From Notospermus geniculatus (lineage: Eukaryota; Nemertea; Pilidiophora; Heteronemertea; Lineidae): DNA of 64,000 nucleotides. Shown one piece after another: positions 55,081-63,383 of this stretch. Both the position numbers and the translations under genes were made by a program. Positions within the stretch are counted from its first letter, which is position 1. Each line of letters begins with the position of its first letter. Under the pieces are notes generated by a model, which was given only the letters and a program-made list of their open reading frames with translations, made no database searches and was not told the origin of the DNA. Location: NCBI GenBank assembly GCA_002633025.1, contig NMRB01003252.1, forward strand, positions 1-64,000. Reading direction: 5' to 3'.

Positions 55081-56478
55081 ACAAAATCGCTTGCTACAGA
55101 ATTGGCATTGGAATGGTTTTTCTCCCGTGGGAGGGAGTCCGAGGTGTCCCTTCAAATTACTCTTATATAAAAATTTTTTCCCACACTCGCATATAAATGG
55201 TGGAGCATTCGATTGTGTCAACAAGTCCCTTGAGTCGGCATTCCCAAATGACTTGTCGGACACGACGTCCGATTTGACTGTCGCGTCCAAATTCATAACA
55301 TCCACTGTCGTTTGAGTTGAAGGCGGAGATCGAGTGGCTATTGTCCTAGTCGCAGGGAGATTAGATCTACGTTTGGTGACCTCCTTCGTTCCTCCTGAAA
55401 ACCCCTCTGTCACGTCCGTTGGATGAGATTCAAATGCGAGATTCGAACTCGCACATTCAGCGGAGGCAGCCTCGGCCTCCAACTTTCCCTTGTCCGTTTC
55501 ACAGTCAGCTTCATCACTGCTTAAATGTAGGCCTATATCATCCATTGCCATTCGAGCTGTAACGCAAAATCTATTTGGAACATCACTGCTAGTCTTTGCT
55601 CTACCGGTACAAGAGTTTTGTTTGGAGATGATGTCGTTCGTGTTCTTGCCAAATTCAGCTTTAATTTGGTTCGTTTTCCCGCCAAATTCAGTTTCTGAGT
55701 ACTCAACCACATGAGGGGACTCCGAACCATTATTGGCATATTCATTGGTCGCAGCCTCCAATTCTAACTTCACTTTAACTTTCTCTTGGGCCAGTTCATC
55801 TCGGATGTCATCATTTTCTTCTCTTTGAAAACTTTCAGTTTCTGGGTATTTCACCATTTGATGATATTCCGAACCGGCATATTCAGTGGTCGCAGTCTCC
55901 AATTCTAACTTCACTTTAACTTCCTCTTGGGCCAGTTCATCTCGGGTGTCATCCTCTTCTCCTCTTTGAAAACTTTCCGTTGATGCTTTTGTCTCGGTTT
56001 CATCATCCTCACAGCTCACCGCAGAATCATGAAGCGATTGGTGAAAGAAGAAATCGTCCACGAGCCGGAAACCAATGTTACACTTCGTACAAATTGCCAA
56101 TCTGTGCCCCTCCCACCAATCCTGCCGTGGTACGGGCGTATGAAGCCACTGGTGCGACGAAAGTTCGGTTGTGGTGGCAAAGTTGATGGAACAAATGTCA
56201 CATTTGAAAGGTTTCAGGTGTCCACCGTCAGTTTTCTCCTGCAACATGATTTTATCATCGGCATTTCTGTGGACACGACGGATCGACGTCACCTGTGGCG
56301 CACTCTGCCGAAATATTCCCAAACGAGATTCTGCTGATCTCCAGCCGTGATTGTCCGTGTGATTGTCATCTTCCTCACCCTTCTTGATTTCACATATGTC
56401 TGGAGGCTCTGGTTTCACGCCAGGCTCGGTCTTGACGGGGAAAGCATCGGATGTTTTGTTCTTGAGGTCAGGTCGCAT
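54982..56478 (-). CDS. C2H2 zinc-finger protein E, 498 aa, array lost by internal duplication
   Basis: Intact start MRPDLKNKTSDAFP, VKPEPPD motif, two N-terminal fingers, two acidic modules with VKVKLELE, IKAEF, a degenerate finger 3 (FICECGKKF) and the start of finger 4 (QCQFCSKRFC). There the sequence jumps back into a second copy of finger 1, in the wrong frame, and stops after 33 residues. The product would keep the N-terminal finger pair and acidic region but no DNA-binding array. It could act as a dominant modifier or be non-functional. See E' for the downstream half. Confidence 0.75.
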   Translation of the reverse strand: MRPDLKNKTSDAFPVKTEPGVKPEPPDICEIKKGEEDDNHTDNHGWRSAESRLGIFRQSAPQVTSIRRVHRNADDKIMLQEKTDGGHLKPFKCDICSINFATTTELSSHQWLHTPVPRQDWWEGHRLAICTKCNIGFRLVDDFFFHQSLHDSAVSCEDDETETKASTESFQRGEEDDTRDELAQEEVKVKLELETATTEYAGSEYHQMVKYPETESFQREENDDIRDELAQEKVKVKLELEAATNEYANNGSESPHVVEYSETEFGGKTNQIKAEFGKNTNDIISKQNSCTGRAKTSSDVPNRFCVTARMAMDDIGLHLSSDEADCETDKGKLEAEAASAECASSNLAFESHPTDVTEGFSGGTKEVTKRRSNLPATRTIATRSPPSTQTTVDVMNLDATVKSDVVSDKSFGNADSRDLLTQSNAPPFICECGKKFLYKSNLKGHLGLPPTGEKPFQCQFCSKRFCHHKRTSVAPMDSYARTTAGLVGGAQIVNLYEV

Positions 56479-56601
56479 CTTAAACGGATCGGAGAGGGCG
56501 TAAATGAACACTCACCTCGGACGATCCGTGCACGACTGGCGAATAGGGCTATCTTCAACTGCTCGTGTTAACGCGATGAATCGATACATTGATATATCTG
56601 A

Positions 56602-56609
56602 TGACGTCA
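56602..56609. promoter_or_regulatory. CRE upstream of gene E
   Basis: TGACGTCA, 124 bp from the ATG. The 3' flanking base differs (GACGTCAACTGG), but the octamer is perfect. Confidence 0.6.
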
Positions 56610-57834
56610 ACTGGTGCAAATTTAAACAATTTCTAAAATCCTTTGGGCATGGAAGTCAATTGAGAAAAAATTGAAGAAACATCCTTTAGTTGGTTGACAG
56701 GAACAATCTTTCTTCAAATAATTTTCAGTGAATACAACAGGACGTTAGAAAACCTTAAAAGGAAATGCCATCTGCTAGACTGGTTCCAGCGTTTGCCGCG
56801 CCACTACCGCGGCGCTACTTTCCACGCCTGAGCACCGCGAGGTCCCGATGGGAACACATTACAAAATCCCCTTGCTCGAACACACTGGAACACATCTGAA
56901 TTAGGACCTCATTTTCTTACTTCGGTGTTTCAGAAAATAGAAACTACGATTTTCGACTGTTCTTTCGACGAGACTTATCTTCCCTAAGTTATGATAGTCC
57001 GTTTCAAATATTTACCTGACGCCGCCAAATTATGATAAAATAACAAAATGTTAATCACGATAAAGGACAAATAATAATACAAGTACATTCAGCTTTTTGG
57101 TCCGGGGGGGGACAAAAGCCTCTCGGGGGAGGGGGGCAGAAGATCTCTTTTTGCCATTTTTTGCCAAAAATCCACGTTTTTTGGTTGGCTCTAGGGCCAA
57201 CTGCCCCCTACCCTCCCCCCGTAAATACGGCCCTGCATTTGCTATTATCAAAAATAGAATTTCCTCCGCTCGCTTAAAAAGTAGGCCTATCTATTTTTGC
57301 TTTTATTCCAATCAGTTCATCAAACGTGACGCTAGGTAGCGATATCTGGACGACATGACATCAGCACTATCGACGCTTGGTTTCCATCTTGAAAAGTACT
57401 GCGCGCGCGGAGCGAACAGTAGAAATTCTTCTGTTTGTAACGCGGTAGTTAAGTTTCCGCATCACGTCGTTTTCTACACTTACAATATAGACAGGCCTAC
57501 TGTGTTGTAGGTAGGGGTACATAGGTAAAGAGTCGATACACATTAAATACAAACATCGGTAGAGTAAATATAAAGTATGCTGTTTCATTTTTTAGACAAG
57601 ATATAAATATTGTTTTCTGCAAATGATATTTTGAAAAACAAGTTCGCGTCACTTGAAAGACCAAACAGATGGCGGCCCCACCGACGATGACGTAGCTGAT
57701 TTTCAAGATGGTGATCTAGCCGCTTCGATGGCAGTGTTAAAATTTCGTCCACGTACCAACAAATTTCAACGCTGCGTGGAGTATGTCAGTTCATGATTGT
57801 GTGATCGAATGATGGCAGTATTTTTTTCTTCATG
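56610..57834. other. Spacer between F and E
   Basis: The conserved upstream block lies at about 56770-56830. A G-rich foldback (57078-57240, GGGGGGGGACAAAAGCC / CCCCCCGTAAATACGG) follows. The 57505-57596 stretch is shared with the end of E'. No gene. Confidence 0.55.
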
Positions 57835-57927
57835 AAAATTTAATTTGCAAAGTTGTCGGCTTTTATGATTTTTTAGAGAGGATTCTAGCCGGGCGTTCGT
57901 CCCGGTGAATAGGCGTACAATGGCGAC
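57835..57927 (-). pseudogene. Out-of-frame fingers 9-10 of gene F
   Basis: The sequence matches the last two fingers of gene A with a ~30-bp loss of the finger 10 Cys pair. It lies beyond the stop created by the frameshift. Confidence 0.65.
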
Positions 57928-60291
57928 TCAATTTTGTGGGGCTTTGCACGATTCTCCCGCGGGTTTTACTGGAAAAACGCCATGCACCCTACGACAGTGC
58001 CACTCCAGTTTCAACTGGCTAGAAAATCCAATGTTACACTTTGCGCACGTGAATGGTGGACGTTCAGAATGCTTCCGCTCGTGTGGTCCGAGGGATATTT
58101 TCCTGTTGAAACTCTTATCACATTGCGAACACTGGAAACGTTTCTGTACAAAATGGGCAGTACGCTGGTGTTGCGCCATCCCTTGCGTTGAAGTGAAGCG
58201 CTGTGGACACAGGTCACACCCGTACGGCTTTTCCTTCAAATGAACCAGACGATGATGATGGGTCAAGTCACTTAAGCTCGAGAAGGACTTATCACACTGA
58301 AAACACTGGCGAAGTTTCTGTACCGAATGGGCAGCACGCTGGTGTTGCGACATCCCTTGCGTTGAAATGAACCGTTTTGGACACAGGTCACACCCGTACG
58401 GCTTTTCCTTCAAATGAACCAGACGATGATGATTGGCCAAGTCACTTAAGCTCGAGAAGGATTTATCACACTGAAAACATTGGCGAAGTTTCTGTACCGA
58501 ATGGGCAGCACGCTGGTGTTGCGACATCCCTTGCGTTGAAATGAACCGTTTTGGACACAGGTCACACCCGTACGGTTTTTCCTGCAAATGAATCTGATGA
58601 TGATGACGGGTCAAGTGACTTGAGCTCGCGAAAGACTCACCACACTGCGAACACTGGTGAAGTTTCCGTTCGCCCACACGGAGTGTACATGTACGCTGGT
58701 GTCGCGCCATCCCTTGCGCTGAAATGAACCGTTTTGGACACAGGTCACACCCGTACGGTTTTTCCTGCAAATGAATCTCACGATGATGACGGGTCAAGTG
58801 ACTTGAGCTCACGAAAGACTTTTCACACTGCGAACACTGGTGAAGTTTCTGTACGGCCACGTGGGCTGCACATGTACGCTGGTGTTTCGCCATCTCTTGC
58901 GTTGAAATGAACCGTTTTGGACACAGGTCACAGACATACGGCTTTTCCTTCAAATGAGTCCGAAGATGATGACTGAAGCGACTTGAGCTTGTGAACGACT
59001 GACCGCAATCCCCACAGGTGAAGGTTTTTTCGCCAGTATGGACTCGTTCGTGTGTGACCAAACAATCCTTACTGCAAAATCGCTTGTTACAAAATTGGCA
59101 TTGGAATGGTTTTTCTCCCGTGGGAGGGAGTCCGAGGTGTCCCTTCAAATTACTCTTATATAAAAAAATGTTCCCGCAATAATCGCATTTAAATGGTGGA
59201 ACATTCGAATGTGTCAACAAGTCCCTTGAGTCCGCATTCCCAAATGACTTGTCGGACACGACGTCCGATTTGACTGTCGCGTCCAAATTCATAACATCCA
59301 CTGCTCTTTGAGTTGAAGCCGGAGATCGAGTGGCTATTGTCCTAGTCGCAGGGAAATTAGATCTACGTTTGGTGACATCCTTCGTTCCTCCTGAAAACCC
59401 CTCTGTCACGTCCGTTGGATGAGATTCAAATGCGAGATTCGAACTGGCACATTTCCCGGACGCTTCACTGCTTAAAGGCAGCCCTATATCATCCAATGCC
59501 GTAACCCATCTATTTGGAACATCACTGCTACATGTAGTCCTAGCTCTACCGGTACAAGAGTTTTGTTTGGAGATGATGTCGTTCTTGCCAAATTCAGCTT
59601 TAACTTGGATCGTTTTCCCGCCAAATTCAGCGTCTGAGTACTCCACCATTGGATGAGATTCCGAGCTATCGGCATATTCATCGGTCGCAGCCTCCAATTC
59701 ACACTTCACTTTAACTTCCTCTTGGGGCAGTTCATCTCGGATATCATCCACTTCTTCTCTTTGAAAACTTTCAGTTGATGCTTTTGTCTCGGTTTCATCA
59801 TCCTCACAGCTCTCTGCAGAATCATGAAGCGATTGGTGAAAGAAGAAATCCTCCACCAGCCGGAAACCAATGTTACACTTCGTACAAATTGCCAGTCTGT
59901 GCCCCTCCCACCAATCCTGCCGTGGTACGGGCGTATGAAGCCACTGGTGCGACGACAGTTCGTTTGTGGTGGCAAAACCGATGGAACAAATGTCACATTT
60001 GAAAGGTTTCAGGTGTCCCCCGTCAGTTTTCTTCAGCAACCAGGATTTATCATCGGCATTTCTTCCAAACTGCCCCTCGAACAGCGATGTGTGGACACCA
60101 TGGCTCGACCTCGATTGTGGCGCACTCTGCCGAACAATCTTCAAACCAGATTCCACTGAACTCCAGTCGTCATTGTCACCTTCCTCAACCTCCTGTTTGA
60201 ATTCACAGATATCAGGAGGCTCTAATTTCATGCCAGGCTCGGTCTTTAGGGGGAATGCACCAGATGCTTGATTTTCGAGGTCAGGACGCAT
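57928..60291 (-). CDS. C2H2 zinc-finger protein F, 787 aa, 16 fingers
   Basis: Largest array in the cluster. N-terminus with MKLEPPD; two N-terminal fingers (finger 2 RLVEDFFFHQ); one acidic module (IRDELPQEEVKVKCELE) and VKAEF; then fourteen C-terminal fingers. Fingers 6-14 alternate two types, YGCDLCPKRFIS and QCSQCDKSF, as a two-finger module with DNA period 174 or 183 bp. Modules 10-11 and 12-13 are almost identical. Finger 3 lacks its last His (LGLPPTGEK). Finger 8 ends HQRTC, a possible C2HC form. A frameshift after finger 16 replaces fingers 9-10 of the A type with FPVKPAGESCKAPQN. The long regular array predicts an extended DNA target of up to about 40 bp if all fingers engage. Confidence 0.88.
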   Translation of the reverse strand: MRPDLENQASGAFPLKTEPGMKLEPPDICEFKQEVEEGDNDDWSSVESGLKIVRQSAPQSRSSHGVHTSLFEGQFGRNADDKSWLLKKTDGGHLKPFKCDICSIGFATTNELSSHQWLHTPVPRQDWWEGHRLAICTKCNIGFRLVEDFFFHQSLHDSAESCEDDETETKASTESFQREEVDDIRDELPQEEVKVKCELEAATDEYADSSESHPMVEYSDAEFGGKTIQVKAEFGKNDIISKQNSCTGRARTTCSSDVPNRWVTALDDIGLPLSSEASGKCASSNLAFESHPTDVTEGFSGGTKDVTKRRSNFPATRTIATRSPASTQRAVDVMNLDATVKSDVVSDKSFGNADSRDLLTHSNVPPFKCDYCGNIFLYKSNLKGHLGLPPTGEKPFQCQFCNKRFCSKDCLVTHERVHTGEKTFTCGDCGQSFTSSSRFSHHLRTHLKEKPYVCDLCPKRFISTQEMAKHQRTCAAHVAVQKLHQCSQCEKSFVSSSHLTRHHREIHLQEKPYGCDLCPKRFISAQGMARHQRTCTLRVGERKLHQCSQCGESFASSSHLTRHHHQIHLQEKPYGCDLCPKRFISTQGMSQHQRAAHSVQKLRQCFQCDKSFSSLSDLANHHRLVHLKEKPYGCDLCPKRFISTQGMSQHQRAAHSVQKLRQCFQCDKSFSSLSDLTHHHRLVHLKEKPYGCDLCPQRFTSTQGMAQHQRTAHFVQKRFQCSQCDKSFNRKISLGPHERKHSERPPFTCAKCNIGFSSQLKLEWHCRRVHGVFPVKPAGESCKAPQN

Positions 60292-60402
60292 CTTGAACGG
60301 AGAGGAAACGTAAATGAAACGGTCCATGCACAAAATTGGCAAATGGGGCTATCTTCAACTGCTTGTGTTCAACACGATGAATCGAAACATTGACATATCT
60401 GA

Positions 60403-60410
60403 TGACGTCA
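60403..60410. promoter_or_regulatory. CRE upstream of gene F
   Basis: TGACGTCA, 112 bp from the ATG. The GTGAGT donor present between CRE and ATG in other genes is deleted here. Confidence 0.6.
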
Positions 60411-60760
60411 TTTGGTGCAAATTTAAAACAATTTCTAAAATCCGTTGGACATGTTGGAAATCAATCGAGAAAAAAATTGAAGATGGTTCACAGGAACAAC
60501 TTTCTTCAATAATTTGCAGTCAATACAACAGGACGTCAGAAAACTTTAACAGGAGATGCGATCTGCTAGACTGGTTCCAGTGTTTGCCACGCCACTACCG
60601 CGGCGCTACTGTCCATTCCTGAGGGCCGATGGGAACATATTACAAAATCCCCTTATCTGAATTAGGGCCTCATTTTCTGACTTTAGTGTTTCAAAAACTA
60701 GAAATAGCGCCAAGTTAAGCGACATGTGATTTTCCAATGTTCTTTCGACGAGACTTAAGC
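60411..60760. other. Spacer upstream of F
   Basis: It carries the conserved upstream block (CTAGACTGGTTCCAGTGTTT, near 60566). No gene. Confidence 0.5.
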
Positions 60761-61172
60761 TAAGCGCACATTTGCGATAAAAACCTTTGCGAAATGTGTA
60801 CATTTATCGGATCCGTTCACCGGATGCACTTTAACGCACAGCAACACCGCGCACATATGCGTTAAAATTCGCAGCACCGACGGATGTCAGTTTTTCCTTC
60901 ACTGGGAAAATCGAAGGGTTATCCCCAAATTACGTCATCATGGTCAATATAAAGGAATTCCTTCCAAATACCGGACGGCAACAGTTATTTTTGAGGGATG
61001 AATGGAACATGTTCCATTCGTCCGATATCGCATGCGTTACTCAATTCGTTCCGGATGATAATAACGGCCATGTGCGGTGGCAAGTGTCAATCAATGTGTC
61101 CCATTTCAATCCGGTAACGGATCCGATAAACGTACACATTTCGCAAAGATTTTAATCACAAATGTGCGCTTA
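60761..61172. mobile_element. 412-bp MITE with TAAGCGCACATTTG ends
   Basis: TAAGCGCACATTTGCGAT on the left mirrors CACAAATGTGCGCTTA on the right. The arms continue through TTTGCGAAATGTGTAC and TTTATCGGATCCGTT for about 65 bp. Confidence 0.8.
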
Positions 61173-61474
61173 CATGTAGCTTTACTCAGCATGCTCAGTA
61201 CCGGGTATGTGTTCCCTACGTCACGACACTCCGTTTCAAAAATTTACCTGAAGCAAATTATGATAATTAAACTTTAATCATGAAAGGGACAAATAATAAT
61301 ACAAGTACCTTGTACCTACATTTACATTTGCTATTATGAAAATAGAATAGAATTTCCTTCGCTCATCTATTTTTGCTTATTATTCCAATCAGTTAATCAA
61401 TTAAATTTATCATGTTTATTGTGTGATCGAATGATGACAGATGTTTTGCATGAAATGACACAAGTATAGACCAT

Positions 61475-61611
61475 CCAATTAGTTTGCAAACAGGTGTCGG
61501 CGTTTATGATTTTTTGGAGAGGATTCTAGCCGGAATCCCAGCCCTTTCCAGACATAGAGCAATAACATGAGAACGGGTGTTTGTCCCTGTGAGTAGGCCT
61601 AGAATGGCGAC
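61475..61611 (-). pseudogene. Out-of-frame fingers 9-10 of gene G
   Basis: The sequence aligns with the last two fingers of gene A (CAATTAGTTTGCAAACAGGT at the end) beyond the stop of gene G, with indels. Confidence 0.65.
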
Positions 61612-63282
61612 TCAATTTTGTGGGGCTTTGTACGATTCTCCCGCGGGTTTTACTGGAAAAACGCGATGCACCCTATGACAGTGCCACTCCAGTTTCACCT
61701 GGCTAGAAAATCCAACATTACACTTTCTGCAAGTGAATGCTGGAGATTTAGCATGCTTAGAATGCCTGTGTTCGTGTTGTCGGAGGGATCGTTTGGTATT
61801 GTAACGCTTATCACATTGCGAACACTGGTAAAATTTCTGTGCCACATGGGCAGTCCGCTGGTGCTGCAACATCTCTCTCGCTGAAGCGAACCGATCTGGA
61901 CACAGGTCACATTGGTACGGTTTTCCCTTCAAATGACTCCAATTATAATGATTGTTCAAGCGACTTGAGCTCGTGAAGGATTCACCGCAATCATCGCAGG
62001 AGAAAGGTTTTTCCCCAGTATGGAGACGTTCGTGCGTGATCAAACGATACCTTCTGTGGAATCCCTTGTTACAAAATTGGCATTGCAATCGTTTTTCCCC
62101 CCTGTGCGCACCGAGGTGTACCTTCAAACGACTCTTATATGGAAAACTTTTCCCGCAAAAATCGCATAAGTGCCCTGAGTTGGCATTCCCAAATGATTTG
62201 TCGGACACGACGTCCGGTTTGGCCACCTCGTCCAAAGTCATATCATCCATTGCCCTTCGACTTGAAGCCGGAGATCGAGTGGCTATTTTCGTCTTAGTCA
62301 TGTTAGTCGTAGAGAGATTAGATCTACGTTTGGAGACTTTCTTCGTCCCTCCTGAAAACCACTCTGGGATGTCCGTGGGATGAGATTCAAATGCGAGATT
62401 CCCGCCAAATTCAGCTTCTGGAATCGCTTTCCCGCCAAATTCAGCTTCTGGGTACTCCACCACTGGCATTTGACATGTTTGATGAGATTCCGAACTGGCA
62501 TATTCGGTAGTCGCATCCTCCAATTCTAACTTCACTTTAACTTCCTCTTGGGGCAGTTCATCTCGGATATCATTCTTTTCTTCTATTTGAAAACTTTCAA
62601 ATGATGCTTTCGTCTTGGTTTCATGCTCCTCCAGAATTTCATGAAATTCCGAACTGGCATATTCAGTGGATGCAGTTTCTGCTTCTAACTTCACTTTAAC
62701 TTCCTCTTGGGGCAGTTCATCTCGAATAGGCCTACCATCCACTTCTTCTCTTTGAAAACTTTCAGTTGATGCTTTTTTCTCGGTTTCATCATCCTCACAG
62801 CTCACCGCAGAATCATGAAGCGATTGGTGAAAGAAGAAATCGTCCACGAGCCGGAAACCAATGTTACACTTCGTACAAACTGACAATCTGTGCCCCTCCC
62901 ACCAATCCTGCCGTGGTACGGGCGTATGAAGCAACTGGTGCGACGCCAGTTCGTTTGTGGTGGCAAAATTGATGGAACAAATGTCACATTTGAAAGGTTT
63001 TAGGTGTCCACCGTCAGTTTTCTCCTGCAACATGATTTTATCATCGGCATTTCTTCCAAACTGCCCCTCGAACGACGATACGTGAACACCATGGATCGAC
63101 CTCGACTGTGGCGCACTCTGCCGAACAATATTCAAACCAGATTCCCCTGAACTCCAGTCGCCCTTGTCACCTTCCTCAACCTCCTGTTTGAATTCACAGA
63201 TATCTGGAGGCTCTAATTTCACGCCAGGCTCGGTCGTGACGGGGAGTGCATCAGATGTTTTATTCTTGAGGTCAGGACGCAT
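61612..63282 (-). CDS. C2H2 zinc-finger protein G, 556 aa, 8 fingers
   Basis: N-terminus with VKLEPPD; two N-terminal fingers with the WWEGHRL linker; an expanded acidic linker with VKVKLEAE and VKVKLELE modules and two EAEFGGK repeats; then six C-terminal fingers (DFCGKSF, QFCNKGF, DDCGESF, DLCPDRF, QCDKRY, RKCNVGF). All zinc ligands are present. It ends FPVKPAGESYKAPQN by the same frameshift as F, so the A-type fingers 9-10 are missing. An upstream in-frame ATG at 63384, overlapping the CRE, would add 34 residues (ICQLSTDIVRGECSLASSPF) if the short candidate intron is not removed. I keep MRPDLKN, shared by all members. Confidence 0.88.
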   Translation of the reverse strand: MRPDLKNKTSDALPVTTEPGVKLEPPDICEFKQEVEEGDKGDWSSGESGLNIVRQSAPQSRSIHGVHVSSFEGQFGRNADDKIMLQEKTDGGHLKPFKCDICSINFATTNELASHQLLHTPVPRQDWWEGHRLSVCTKCNIGFRLVDDFFFHQSLHDSAVSCEDDETEKKASTESFQREEVDGRPIRDELPQEEVKVKLEAETASTEYASSEFHEILEEHETKTKASFESFQIEEKNDIRDELPQEEVKVKLELEDATTEYASSESHQTCQMPVVEYPEAEFGGKAIPEAEFGGNLAFESHPTDIPEWFSGGTKKVSKRRSNLSTTNMTKTKIATRSPASSRRAMDDMTLDEVAKPDVVSDKSFGNANSGHLCDFCGKSFPYKSRLKVHLGAHRGEKRLQCQFCNKGFHRRYRLITHERLHTGEKPFSCDDCGESFTSSSRLNNHYNWSHLKGKPYQCDLCPDRFASAREMLQHQRTAHVAQKFYQCSQCDKRYNTKRSLRQHEHRHSKHAKSPAFTCRKCNVGFSSQVKLEWHCHRVHRVFPVKPAGESYKAPQN

Positions 63283-63375
63283 CTTAAAAGGAGAGGAAGC
63301 AAGCGAACACTCACCTCTCACGATATCAGTGGACAACTGGCAAATGGGGATATTTTCGCCTGATGACATGACTGA

Positions 63376-63383
63376 TGACGTCA
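63376..63383. promoter_or_regulatory. CRE upstream of gene G
   Basis: TGACGTCA, 94 bp from the ATG, the shortest distance in the cluster. Confidence 0.6.
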
